64,000 nucleotides of DNA from Achromobacter sp. HZ34 (GCF_002209485.1 NZ_NJIX01000002.1:186001-250000); one strand, 5' to 3'; shown: positions 47,372 through 55,860, counted from the stretch's first letter. Translations and numbers: made by a program. The notes: generated by a model not told the origin, from the sequence alone.

Positions 47372-48208
47372 CTACAGACCCAGCAGCGCCCGCGCATTCT
47401 CCCGCATCAGCTTGCGCCGATTCTCCGGCCGTATCGGCAGGGTCTCGAACCAGTCCCGATACCCTTTTACCGGACAAAACGGGAACGAACTCGCATACAG
47501 CATCCGGTCCGCCAGGAAGGAATCGGCCGCTTTGACATACGCTTCCCAGCCCGGCATGCGCGAAAAGTACATGTCGGGAGAAAGATAGAGATTGGGCCGA
47601 CGAAACGCGACATGCAGGATCTCGTTGACCCAGGGCCAGCCCCCATGCGCCACCACGACTTTCAGCAGGGGAAAATCCGCCAGCATGCGATCGGTCCGTA
47701 TCGGATCCGAATAGCTCAGGTCCGGACCCGCGGTGCCGCCCACCATCAGGATGATGGGCACGCCACGGTCCTCGCAGTGCGCGTAGATCGGATACAGGCG
47801 GCGATCGTCGGCATACATGGGCACGGGGTACGCACCTGGCTCGATGTTCACCAGTTTGAAACCTTGCTCGATAGCCTGGTCGATGGTGTCGCACGCGCCC
47901 CGACGCGAGGTCGGATCGATGGACGCCGCCCCGATGAAGCGCTTGCCATGGGTCTGCATGATATGCAGCACATCGTCATTCGAAACGCTGCCCAGCATGC
48001 CGGCACGTCGCCCGACCACCACGCCATGTTCGATATCCGCATCGTCCATCTCCTTGAGCAGCAGTTCCATCGACTGCTGCTGGGCCGCCAAGGAAGGTTC
48101 GAAACCCACGGTGCGCGTAAAGCCATCCCGGCGCTCGCCGGCGTTATACATCAGCGTATCCAGGAAGCCCAGCACCGGCGGGCGCAACCGAAAGTCGATG
48201 ATGCCCAT
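47372..48208 (-). CDS. Amidohydrolase-fold protein lacking most metal ligands
   Basis: This 278-residue TIM-barrel protein resembles the amidohydrolase_2 family (ACMSD, LigI/LigJ-like). The usual first-strand D-x-H-x-H reads DFRLR (Asp5, Arg7, Arg9), the strand-5 H-x-G reads MVGG, and the final G-S/T-D-x-P reads ASSFPF; only VVAHGG (His188) keeps its histidine. The protein may thus be metal-free, or bind a carboxylate through the arginines. It overlaps the hydratase beta-subunit stop by one base (TAATG), so it is translationally coupled and works with that pathway. Function unknown. Confidence 0.75.
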   Translation of the reverse strand: MGIIDFRLRPPVLGFLDTLMYNAGERRDGFTRTVGFEPSLAAQQQSMELLLKEMDDADIEHGVVVGRRAGMLGSVSNDDVLHIMQTHGKRFIGAASIDPTSRRGACDTIDQAIEQGFKLVNIEPGAYPVPMYADDRRLYPIYAHCEDRGVPIILMVGGTAGPDLSYSDPIRTDRMLADFPLLKVVVAHGGWPWVNEILHVAFRRPNLYLSPDMYFSRMPGWEAYVKAADSFLADRMLYASSFPFCPVKGYRDWFETLPIRPENRRKLMRENARALLGL

Positions 48209-48894
48209 TACATGACCTCCTTCTTGCGATCGTCGGTTTCGCCGTAGCGATGCAAGGCAGGCGGCTTGAGCCCGGCGTACAGGGCATCGATACCGGCATT
48301 GACCTGCTCACCGTGCAGCTGGAACAGCGAATTGCCCGCTGCGTCGCTTTCCACGATGAAGGGGCCGAAGTCCTTGACGTCGAATACCCACATCGCCTGC
48401 GCGATGCCCAGTTCATCCAGCCAGTGGACCTCTCGCACCCGGACGATGCCCCGCCCCAGCAGCGCACCGGTGCCGTAGCCGACGGTGGTGAGATAGACCG
48501 CGCCATGGGGCACCATGACCCGCGCGTAGTCGTCATGGGGCATGCCCCCCTTGCCGATCACGATGCGCGTGCCCGTCATCTCCAGCCACGCATCCATCCA
48601 TTTGGAGAAACGGAAGCTGGCCGTGGCGGTCACCGCCCCCACCTTGTAGCCGCCCTTGCCGTCCGGCGCCGCCGCCGGCGAACAGTGGAAATTGACGTTG
48701 CTGACCGCCTTCAGGTCCAGGGGCAGTTGCACGCCATCGCCCAGCACCTTCTGGTACACGCCCTCGCGCGCGGTGTAGACGGTGCCCGTCATGTAGACGA
48801 CGGCGCCGATCTCCAGGCGCTGTATGTCTTCGTCCCGGGCGGGAAGGTCTATGCGGAATACTTTCAGATCGTCGCTGTCGTTTCGGTCGTCCAT
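48208..48894 (-). CDS. Class I hydratase beta subunit (TtdB/fumarase C-domain-like)
   Basis: The start is ATG 48894, inside the end of the alpha-subunit gene; 228 residues. It matches the C-terminal half of class I fumarases and L-tartrate dehydratase beta: MTGTVYTAREG, TASFRFSKW with Thr91 and Arg95, GKGG (Lys115), and VREVHWLDELG...AMWVFDVKDFGPFIV. The usual R-D-x-x-H signature reads R43-E-G-V-Y, so Asp and His are replaced while the catalytic Thr, Arg and Lys positions remain. It should hydrate or dehydrate a fumarate- or tartrate-like acid, with altered substrate preference. Confidence 0.82.
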   Translation of the reverse strand: MDDRNDSDDLKVFRIDLPARDEDIQRLEIGAVVYMTGTVYTAREGVYQKVLGDGVQLPLDLKAVSNVNFHCSPAAAPDGKGGYKVGAVTATASFRFSKWMDAWLEMTGTRIVIGKGGMPHDDYARVMVPHGAVYLTTVGYGTGALLGRGIVRVREVHWLDELGIAQAMWVFDVKDFGPFIVESDAAGNSLFQLHGEQVNAGIDALYAGLKPPALHRYGETDDRKKEVM

Positions 48895-49823
48895 TCGACT
48901 GTCTCCCTGCGCATGTACGGCGTGAACCATTGAGGATCGGTGCGATATTCGATACGCCCATCGGCATGTATGCGCGCCGTGGCACGCCGCGACGACAGGC
49001 AGAAGGTATGCATGCTGACGGGCATGCCGCCGGTGTGGGTGTAGCCCACTTCGATATGGCAATCCACCACCATGGACGATCCCACGAAACCCATGGCGCC
49101 CATGCCTATCGAATTGCCCATTTTCTTCAGTTCCAGTTCCAGCTCCGCGATGCGCGGATCCGGATTGCGGTCTCCCACCGTGCGCAGGCAGGCCGCCTGC
49201 TTGCCCAGCACCATACAGGTGTCCTTGGAACCGCCGATGCCCACGCCGACAATGGCAGGCTGGCACGCCAACCCGCGCTTGCCGAAGGCGATCAGGCCGT
49301 CGAGCACGAAGCGCTTGATGCCGTCGATGCCGTCACCGGGGAACAGCATGCGGTAGTCCGTACCGAACAGCCCGCCTTTGTGAACGGTGGTGATATCGAT
49401 CCAGTCCGCGTCCGGTTCGAAGGTCCATTCGATTTCCGGCGCGTTGATGCCGACGTTGTTGTTATGTTCAGTGCGCCACAGCGGATGCACGCGGTTCGGC
49501 CGCAAGGGCACGTCGAGCGTGGCGCGCGCCGTCGCGGAACGCAAGGCGCGCTCCACCCCGACGAAACCCGTCTGCACGCTGGCCTGGTTACCCACCTTGA
49601 CGTAGTAACGCGGCAGGCCCGTGTCGGCGCACATCGGCCGGCGATCCTTCTCGGCGGCATCCCAGTTTTCCACCATGGCGTGCAGGACGAAGCGCGACAG
49701 CTTGCCCTGCTCCACCTTCTGCATGTCACGGATGCCGTTCTCGTAGTCCTCTGGAATCTCGATGGCGGCACGAGACATGATCTCGTAGGCCGCCGCCTCT
49801 ATCGTGTCGATCTTGATGGCCAT
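48864..49823 (-). CDS. Class I hydratase alpha subunit (TtdA/fumarase N-domain-like)
   Basis: The start is ATG 49823 after GGGAGACAGGCAT; 319 residues. It carries the three cysteines expected for the substrate-binding [4Fe-4S] cluster: Cys65 (PMCADTGLP), Cys203 (GGSKDTCMVLGK) and Cys275 (HTFCLSSRR), plus HKGGLFGTDYRM. It forms the cluster-bearing half of a two-subunit fumarase/tartrate-dehydratase-type enzyme with the next gene (31-base overlap). It follows a succinate-dehydrogenase-like flavoprotein gene by 27 bases, so the pair would hydrate the double bond which that enzyme introduces. Confidence 0.85.
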   Translation of the reverse strand: MAIKIDTIEAAAYEIMSRAAIEIPEDYENGIRDMQKVEQGKLSRFVLHAMVENWDAAEKDRRPMCADTGLPRYYVKVGNQASVQTGFVGVERALRSATARATLDVPLRPNRVHPLWRTEHNNNVGINAPEIEWTFEPDADWIDITTVHKGGLFGTDYRMLFPGDGIDGIKRFVLDGLIAFGKRGLACQPAIVGVGIGGSKDTCMVLGKQAACLRTVGDRNPDPRIAELELELKKMGNSIGMGAMGFVGSSMVVDCHIEVGYTHTGGMPVSMHTFCLSSRRATARIHADGRIEYRTDPQWFTPYMRRETVEWTTETTATI

Positions 49824-49850
49824 ATGCCTGTCTCCCAAATGTCCTTAGCC

Positions 49851-51611
49851 TTATGCCGCGGTGGCCGTCTGAACCACCGGTGGCGCGCCTGCCTCGTCTT
49901 CGATCAAGGACTCGCCGGGCTTGACGATGTCGAAGGAGACCGGGACCAGTTCCAATCGAAGCTGCTCGCCGTCCTGCGACACGCGTGTGTAGCGGCTGCC
50001 CATCAGGTCCGCCGTTTCCGGGAAATCCTCGCGGAAATGCGCGCCCCGGCTGTCGTCGCGGGCAAGGGCCGCGGTCCCGATGACTTCCGATATCGTCAGC
50101 AGGCTTTCCAGGTTCAGCCAGTCGTGCCAGCTGAGATTGAAGCGCCGGTCGCCATCCCTGACGCCGATCTGGCGCAAGGCGGCGCGGTGACCCGCCACGG
50201 CGGCCAGGCCGGCCTGCACGCTGTCGCGGGTGCGCAAGATGCCGATCTTGTCCCACATCGTCCGCGAAAGTTCTTCGCGTAGCGGCAGCGAGACGGCCTG
50301 TTGCCGGGAAAAGGGATATTCGGCACGGGCGATGCCCTGCTCGATCACGCGCTCGTCGGCATCGCGCCAGGGCGCGCCCGCCCTGACCGCCGCCGCCATG
50401 GAGTCGCCCGCGATGCCGCCGAAGACCGTGGAGTTGGCGACGCCGTTGCCCCCCAGGCGGTTGGCCCCGTGCACGCCGCCGCAATCCTCGCCCGCGGCAT
50501 ACAGGCCCGGCGAAGCCGTCGTGCAGTCCACGTCGAACTCGACGCCCCCCATCAGATAGTGCGCCGTAGGCACCACCTCCACCAGCCCGGCTGCCAGGTC
50601 GAAGCCGCAATCGGCGCAGCGCTTCACCATCCCGGGGAAGCTCTTGGCGACTTTCTCGGGACCCAGGTGCGCCATCTGGATGTAGACGCCGCCCATGGGC
50701 GAGGTGTTTCCGGCACGCATTTCCGCGTAAATGGCGCGGCTGACGATGTCCCGGGTGGCGCGTTCTCCGCGCGCGTCGTACTTGCTCATGAAGCGCTCCT
50801 GCGCGCCATTGAGCAGGAAGCCGCCCGCCCCGCGCAGGCCTTCTTCCAACACCGTCCCCGTCATGCGGGTATCGGGCCCGCCCAGCAGCCCGGTCGGGTG
50901 GAACTGCACCATTTCCATATCGCGCAGCTTCAGGCCGTAGCGCAAGGCCATGGCCAGGCCATCGCAGGTTTTTTCGCCCGACGGCGTGTGATAGAGGTAC
51001 ATCGTCGGCCCCGCGCCCGTGGCCAGGAGCACCGCCTTGGCCTGCACGAAGCGATAGCCGCCGCTACGCATGTCGATGAACAGCACGCCCGCGATGCCCG
51101 ATCCGTCGCGCGCGGGCACCAGCTCGATGGCGCGGTGCTCTTCCAGACGGTGGACACCCGCCGCGCGGACCTGCTCCATCAAGCGGTTGATGATCTCGAT
51201 ACCCGTCAGGTCCGATTTGTGCACGGTGCGGTCGAAGCTCTGTCCGGCGAACGCTTTCTGGTGCAGGGTGCCGTCGGGATTGCGGTCGAAGAAGCAGCCG
51301 ATCTCGTTTTCCAGTTCCTGCACTCTTTCGATTGCGCCCACTACCAGGCGCCATGCCAGGTCCTGGCGCGGCAGCCATTTGCCGCCCGCGATCGTGTCCA
51401 TGAAGTGCCGCTCGATGGAATCGCCCTTGGCCAGCGCCACGTTGTAGCCGCCCTGGACCATGCGCGTACAGCCGCTCTTACCGATCAGGCCCTTGACCGC
51501 CACCGTCACGTCCAGCGTGGGGTCCGCCTGGCGCGCGTGCAGCGCGGCAAACAGGCCCGCGCCGCCTGAACCAAGAATGAGGATGTCCGTCTTGCTTCGT
51601 TCGATATGCAT
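49851..51611 (-). CDS. Succinate dehydrogenase/fumarate reductase-like flavoprotein subunit
   Basis: The start is ATG 51611 after GGGAGTG; 586 residues. The FAD fold begins ILILGSGGAG. Active-site residues of the family are kept: His238 (FHPTG), Glu257 and Arg260 (EGLRGAGG), Arg287, His351 (PTAHYLMGG) and Arg385 (HGANRLGGN). The histidine that binds FAD covalently in SdhA/FrdA (S-H-T) is absent; this stretch reads KSGCTRMVQGG with Cys48. It should therefore hold FAD non-covalently, as reported for thiol:fumarate reductase and soluble fumarate reductases. It is clearly a dicarboxylate oxidoreductase, but the operon setting argues for a substrate other than succinate. Confidence 0.88.
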   Translation of the reverse strand: MHIERSKTDILILGSGGAGLFAALHARQADPTLDVTVAVKGLIGKSGCTRMVQGGYNVALAKGDSIERHFMDTIAGGKWLPRQDLAWRLVVGAIERVQELENEIGCFFDRNPDGTLHQKAFAGQSFDRTVHKSDLTGIEIINRLMEQVRAAGVHRLEEHRAIELVPARDGSGIAGVLFIDMRSGGYRFVQAKAVLLATGAGPTMYLYHTPSGEKTCDGLAMALRYGLKLRDMEMVQFHPTGLLGGPDTRMTGTVLEEGLRGAGGFLLNGAQERFMSKYDARGERATRDIVSRAIYAEMRAGNTSPMGGVYIQMAHLGPEKVAKSFPGMVKRCADCGFDLAAGLVEVVPTAHYLMGGVEFDVDCTTASPGLYAAGEDCGGVHGANRLGGNGVANSTVFGGIAGDSMAAAVRAGAPWRDADERVIEQGIARAEYPFSRQQAVSLPLREELSRTMWDKIGILRTRDSVQAGLAAVAGHRAALRQIGVRDGDRRFNLSWHDWLNLESLLTISEVIGTAALARDDSRGAHFREDFPETADLMGSRYTRVSQDGEQLRLELVPVSFDIVKPGESLIEDEAGAPPVVQTATAA

Positions 51612-51613
51612 AT

Positions 51614-51961
51614 TCAGAACACTCCCATCAAGAACACGACGCCGACCAGCATCGCCAGGCCCGTGCCCCATCCCACCCAACTCAGCCGCGCATCATTGGT
51701 CGCGCGCCAAGGGAAGAACTCCAGGACCAGCAGCCTGATCCCGAAGGCCAGATGCAGGCCGAGGAATATCACCAGCCCCCATTCGGCCACTTTCACCAAG
51801 GGCAACTCGGCGAATTTCAGAAAGCCGTCCAGCGGCGCCGCCCCTTCCAATGCCAGGCCGAGCGCAAGGAAGTGGAAAGGCAGGAACACCGCCAGCGCCA
51901 GGCCCGATACCCGATGCCCGATGAAGGCCCAATAGGCCTTGTGATTGCGCACTGGTTTCAT
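51614..51961 (-). CDS. Succinate dehydrogenase-like cytochrome b subunit (SdhC-like)
   Basis: This 115-residue protein starts from ATG 51961, which overlaps the preceding gene's stop (ATGA). Three membrane helices; opening NHKAYWAFIGHRVSGLALAV and FLPFHFLALG are typical of the SdhC group, with candidate heme ligands His in FLPFHF and LGLHLAFG. It anchors the enzyme and passes electrons to quinone. Two bases separate it from the flavoprotein gene. Confidence 0.8.
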   Translation of the reverse strand: MKPVRNHKAYWAFIGHRVSGLALAVFLPFHFLALGLALEGAAPLDGFLKFAELPLVKVAEWGLVIFLGLHLAFGIRLLVLEFFPWRATNDARLSWVGWGTGLAMLVGVVFLMGVF

Positions 51962-52293
51962 GACATCCAGCCCCCCACCGCAACCACGGCACGCGCGCCC
52001 AGGCAGAACAGCACGACGCCAAAGACGGCACAGAGCTTCCCCGCCGCACCTCGCGGCATGCGGAACCACTCGATCAGGATGTTGCGCACGCCTATGGGCG
52101 CGTGAATGGCGGCCGCCACCACGAACACGCCATAGAACGCCAGCCAGAACCAGTTCCCTTGAGTGCGATGCAGGATGTCTTCGGCCCGCAGGCCGCCGCG
52201 CACCGCGTACAGGATGAGGCCCAGATGGATCAGGACGAACGGCGCCATCACCATTGCCGTCAGGCGCTGCAGGACGAAAAGCCGGTTATCCAT
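51958..52293 (-). CDS. Succinate dehydrogenase-like membrane anchor subunit (SdhD-like)
   Basis: This is a 111-residue protein with three membrane helices. RLTAMVMAPFVLIHLGLILYA and AAAIHAPIGVRNILIEW place two histidines suitable for heme b. It pairs with the SdhC-like subunit (ATGA overlap) and follows the iron-sulfur gene by three bases. Confidence 0.8.
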   Translation of the reverse strand: MDNRLFVLQRLTAMVMAPFVLIHLGLILYAVRGGLRAEDILHRTQGNWFWLAFYGVFVVAAAIHAPIGVRNILIEWFRMPRGAAGKLCAVFGVVLFCLGARAVVAVGGWMS

Positions 52294-52296
52294 CGC

Positions 52297-53067
52297 TCAA
52301 TCCCCTTTGAAGAAATCCAGCAATGCCCGTTTTTTCAGCCCCGCGATACTGCCCGTCGGGCTCAGGCTGACTGGGCAATGGGTCATGCAGCTGCCCTGGG
52401 TATGGCAGGAGTTGCAGCCGCCATCCGCGGTCGCCTGCTTGATCGTGCCTCGTATGTCGCCATGGCGCTCGTCGTTGACCAGCGTCCAGGCACGATTCAG
52501 CGCCGCCGGGCCCAGATAATCCTTGTTCCAACTGACCACGTCGCAGGCGGCGTAGCAGACACCGCAATTGATGCATTCGATGGCCGCATCCGCGAGCTTG
52601 CGCTTGCGGCTCGTCGGATCCACCCGCGCGGGCGGATCTTCGCGGGTAGCGGTTCCCACGAAGCGTCCGCCTGCTTTCTGCCATTTGTCGAAGAACTCCG
52701 TCATGTCCACGACGAGATCCTTGATGCGCGGCATATTGCGCAAGGGCTCGATTTCGATGACGCCATCCTGCTGCACGTTGCTTACGTGACTGCGACAGGT
52801 CCAGCGCGGCTTGCCGTTGACTGTCATCGCACAGGAGCCGCATACGCCCACGCGACAGGAGAAGCGGTAAGACAGGTCCGGCTCGATCCGGCGCTGTATC
52901 TCGGTTACGACGTCCAGCACCGTCTGGTTCTCGCGCCAGGGCACTTCATAGGAGGCGAATCCCCCCTCCTCCGTCCCCCGCCAGATCCTGACTTTCAAGG
53001 TCTTGCCCTGGGCGACGGGACGTGCGCCGTCCTGCGCCGTGAAAGACGCACTCTTTGTTGTCTCCAT
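52297..53067 (-). CDS. Succinate dehydrogenase/fumarate reductase-like iron-sulfur subunit
   Basis: This 256-residue protein has an N-terminal plant-type [2Fe-2S] domain (FSCRVGVCGSCAM, then WTC) and a C-terminal domain with CINCGVCYAAC and CNSCHTQGSCMTHCP for the [4Fe-4S] and [3Fe-4S] centres, as in SdhB/FrdB. An N-terminal extension of about 20 residues is not conserved in the family. The gene order here is B-D-C-A, unlike the housekeeping C-D-A-B order, which supports a dedicated catabolic complex. Confidence 0.88.
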   Translation of the reverse strand: METTKSASFTAQDGARPVAQGKTLKVRIWRGTEEGGFASYEVPWRENQTVLDVVTEIQRRIEPDLSYRFSCRVGVCGSCAMTVNGKPRWTCRSHVSNVQQDGVIEIEPLRNMPRIKDLVVDMTEFFDKWQKAGGRFVGTATREDPPARVDPTSRKRKLADAAIECINCGVCYAACDVVSWNKDYLGPAALNRAWTLVNDERHGDIRGTIKQATADGGCNSCHTQGSCMTHCPVSLSPTGSIAGLKKRALLDFFKGD

Positions 53068-53104
53068 CCTGCTATCTCCTGTGGGAGCTAAGCGCCGATC
53101 GCGG

Positions 53105-54769
53105 TCAGTGCGCGCCGGGCGCAGCCACCGCGACGTCGTAAGCGGGTGCCGCCTGTCCGTTCAATTCGATGTTGATGCAGGCGGCCCGGCGCGCCTGCCC
53201 CGCCTGTTCGAGCGCGAGGCCCAGGTCGGCCGGCGCCTTCACATAGGCGCCATGCGCGCCGAAGCCGGCCACGGCCAGGTCATAGCGCACGGACGGACTG
53301 AGGCTGCAGCCGATGAGCCGCTCGGGGCCGTACTCGCGCATCTGGATGACGTGCTCGGCGTTCCAGCGCGAGTCATTGCCCACCACGGCCATGAAACGGG
53401 CGTTCTCGCGGATGGCCGTCTCGAATTCCGTGAAATGAAAGCCCACCGTCCCATCGCCCATCAGCGCCACGATGGTGGCCTCGGGCCGCGCCAGGCTCGC
53501 CGCCACGGCATAGCAAAGCCCGCCGCCGATGGCGCCAGAAACGCCGTTGATCAATCGCGTAGGCGCATGGCAGAAGGCCTGGGCCCACTGGCCGAATTCC
53601 CCGCCATCGCAGATCAGGATGGGATCCGCGGACGTATCCAGGACTTTTTGCACCGCCGCACAGATTTCCGTCGGCAAGGCAGCGCCCGCCTGCCCATCGC
53701 CGGACTTGACGCTACCCGGCTTGAGCGTACGCATGGCCAGTGCGGCGTCGACCGTCGCACCCCACTCCCGGCCGCGCTGTCCCAGCCCGCCGGCCGCCGC
53801 GGTCGTCAACGCATCCAGCATCGCATCCGCATCGGCACGCACCGAGACCGTCAACCGGGTGCCCAGGAGATTACGCGCGCGGTCCAGCAGATGCTGTTCC
53901 GGGTCGACCACCAGCACCGGTGTCTCTGCATTCCAGGTGGGCGCCCGGCCAAAATCCAAGGTGAAGTCGAGCGGCTTGCCCACCAGCAGGACCAGATCCG
54001 CCTGCGCGAGCACGCTGGCAAAAGCCCCCAGCATCGGATCGCGCAGACCACGCGGGCTTTCCATGGGCACTACCGGCACACCCAATGCTTCCCGCAGCGC
54101 CTTCAAGCGCGACGCCGCGCGGCTTTCGTTGTGCATCGGGCCGGCCAGGATCAAGGGCCGCGCGGCTTGCGCAAGCTGCTGCGCGATGGCCGTCACGTCG
54201 GCTTGCGCCGGCTTCACGGTTTTGCGGGCTGGCGCATTCCCCTGGATGATCTGATCTTCGGGAACGGCCTGCTGCAGCAGGTCGAAAGGCAGCGCAACAT
54301 GGACCGGCCCGGGCCGGCCCGACAGCGCCACGGTAATCGCCGCACAGACATCGCTCTGCAGCTCAGCCGCGCGGCGTGGCCGCAGGCTGGCTTTCACCAG
54401 AGGCGCGGTGATGTCCGTCTGCGCCAATTCCTGGAACGCACCCATGCCATCGGCCGCCAAGGGGGAATCGCCCGACAGCAGCAGCACGGGACTCTCCGCG
54501 CTACGTGCCGAAAACAGCGGCGACAGCCCGTTGGTCAGACCTGGCGCGGCCGTCAGCAGGGCGACACCGATCTGCCCCGTCAATTGCGCCCAGGCATCGG
54601 CCATATGCACGGCGGCCGCTTCGTGGCGCACGTGCACGATGCGTATCCCCGCATCGATACAGGCATCGTAGATCGGCATGATCTGATTGCCGGACAGACT
54701 GAAGACCGTCTTGACGCCGGCGCGTACCAACGCGTCGGTGACAAGATGCGCTCCTGAACGAGAGGACAT
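53105..54769 (-). CDS. Thiamine-pyrophosphate-dependent enzyme (acetolactate synthase-like)
   Basis: The start is ATG 54769 with GGAG nine bases upstream; ATG 54784 is possible. The 554-residue protein has the three-domain TPP layout: catalytic Glu50 (VRHEAAAVHMAD), a middle domain (residues about 190-320) and the TPP/Mg motif GDG (438-440) to Asn465. The family includes acetolactate synthase, oxalyl-CoA decarboxylase, 2-hydroxyacyl-CoA lyase and sulfoacetaldehyde acetyltransferase; no feature decides. As first gene of the operon it may decarboxylate or cleave a 2-oxo acid formed after the dehydrogenase and hydratase steps. Confidence 0.85.
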   Translation of the reverse strand: MSSRSGAHLVTDALVRAGVKTVFSLSGNQIMPIYDACIDAGIRIVHVRHEAAAVHMADAWAQLTGQIGVALLTAAPGLTNGLSPLFSARSAESPVLLLSGDSPLAADGMGAFQELAQTDITAPLVKASLRPRRAAELQSDVCAAITVALSGRPGPVHVALPFDLLQQAVPEDQIIQGNAPARKTVKPAQADVTAIAQQLAQAARPLILAGPMHNESRAASRLKALREALGVPVVPMESPRGLRDPMLGAFASVLAQADLVLLVGKPLDFTLDFGRAPTWNAETPVLVVDPEQHLLDRARNLLGTRLTVSVRADADAMLDALTTAAAGGLGQRGREWGATVDAALAMRTLKPGSVKSGDGQAGAALPTEICAAVQKVLDTSADPILICDGGEFGQWAQAFCHAPTRLINGVSGAIGGGLCYAVAASLARPEATIVALMGDGTVGFHFTEFETAIRENARFMAVVGNDSRWNAEHVIQMREYGPERLIGCSLSPSVRYDLAVAGFGAHGAYVKAPADLGLALEQAGQARRAACINIELNGQAAPAYDVAVAAPGAH

Positions 54770-54840
54770 GTCGCCACACTCCATCGGGACAGCACGCGAC
54801 ACCGCGATGCCGTCGATCACCCACAGGGCAGAATGGCGTC

Positions 54841-54869
54841 AGTTTATTGATCGTTGTTTTTTGAATCAA
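54841..54869 (-). promoter_or_regulatory. Candidate sigma-70 promoter of the SDH-like/hydratase operon
   Basis: On the minus strand TTGATT (54869-54864) and TAAACT (54846-54841) are 17 bases apart within a strikingly A/T-rich stretch (54841-54909). It lies about 70 bases before the TPP-enzyme start and just past the end of the LysR gene at 54910. Matches to consensus are four of six in both boxes; weak boxes suit an activated promoter. Confidence 0.45.
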
Positions 54870-54909
54870 GCTTTTTTTAATACATTTTTTCTTAGCTTAA
54901 TTCGAGCTT

Positions 54910-55860
54910 TCATCGCTGGGCGGCATTTCGGGGGCTGGACTTCGGGGCTCCCTTCGGCGCTTCATTTCCCCCTGTCCCGCCGCTCTCTTGCGCGAAGTAC
55001 GCCTTGACCGCTTCCGTGAACCGGGTACGGGCGTGCTGCCGCCGTTCCAGCAGGCCCACGTCGCGACAGACGTGGACGCCCGGCACGCTGATCACCTTCA
55101 AGGTGCTGTCTTCGTCCCACGCGACGTTGGCCAGCCGCGGCACGATGGAAACGCCCAGGCCCTGCCGCACCAGCGCGACGATGGCCTCGACCGAATTCAA
55201 CTCCATGCTGACCGTGATGTCGACGCCGCATTGCTTGATCGCTTCATCGACCAGACTGCCCGTCCAGGTGCCATGGTCAAAGCGCAAAAAGGGTGCGGTC
55301 CGAAGGATATGGAGCGGGTCATCCATTAGCAGGAAGTGGGGCTGCCTGGGCACGATGAGCACCAGGGGTTCGCTGTAGAGCGGGGTCCACACCATGGACA
55401 CGGGCAAGGATCGGGGCGGCCGGGTGACCACCGCCGCGTCCAGTTCCCCTGCCTCGACCTGCGTGGCGAAATGCGCCGACAGCCCCGCGTAGAGACGCAC
55501 ATCCAGCCGGGGATAGTCGTGCTTGATACTCCACAAGGCATCGGAAAACGCGCCCATCAAGGCCGATACCAGGGCGCCCATCACGACGGACCCGCCCAGG
55601 TCTTCCGGACTCGATTGCTCCGACAAGCCCTCATAGCCCCTGACCAACTCCTGGATCTGCGGCAGGAGCTTGCGCGCCGAAGGATTCAGGACGACTGCCC
55701 GCGCACTGCGATCGAACAGCTGGCAGCGCAGGTCTTCTTCGAGCGCGCGAATCTGCAGGCCGACGGCTGCGGCGGTAAGCCCTACGTTCTTGCCCGCGGC
55801 GGCAAATGAGCCATGCCGCGCCACAGCAAGGAACGTCTTCAGCGTACGAATCGACGGCAT
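54910..55860 (-). CDS. LysR-family transcriptional regulator
   Basis: This 316-residue LysR protein has the DNA-binding domain FLAVARHGSFAAAGKNVGLTAAAVGLQIRALEED, an effector domain and a poorly conserved Lys/Pro-rich tail of about 25 residues. It lies upstream of the SDH-like operon in the same direction and is divergent from the tandem Bug genes starting at 56096, so it could control both uptake and catabolism. Confidence 0.87.
   Translation of the reverse strand: MPSIRTLKTFLAVARHGSFAAAGKNVGLTAAAVGLQIRALEEDLRCQLFDRSARAVVLNPSARKLLPQIQELVRGYEGLSEQSSPEDLGGSVVMGALVSALMGAFSDALWSIKHDYPRLDVRLYAGLSAHFATQVEAGELDAAVVTRPPRSLPVSMVWTPLYSEPLVLIVPRQPHFLLMDDPLHILRTAPFLRFDHGTWTGSLVDEAIKQCGVDITVSMELNSVEAIVALVRQGLGVSIVPRLANVAWDEDSTLKVISVPGVHVCRDVGLLERRQHARTRFTEAVKAYFAQESGGTGGNEAPKGAPKSSPRNAAQR

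Noticed and set aside
49851-53067. Housekeeping sdhCDAB operon
   Set aside because: Gene order is B-D-C-A, the covalent-FAD histidine is missing and the genes are embedded with a TPP enzyme and hydratase; a TCA-cycle role is unlikely though not excluded.
53105-54769. Sulfoacetaldehyde acetyltransferase (Xsc)
   Set aside because: The TPP fold is shared, but no phosphotransacetylase or taurine/sulfoacetaldehyde genes adjoin and the operon partners act on dicarboxylates; no specific Xsc residue was recognised.
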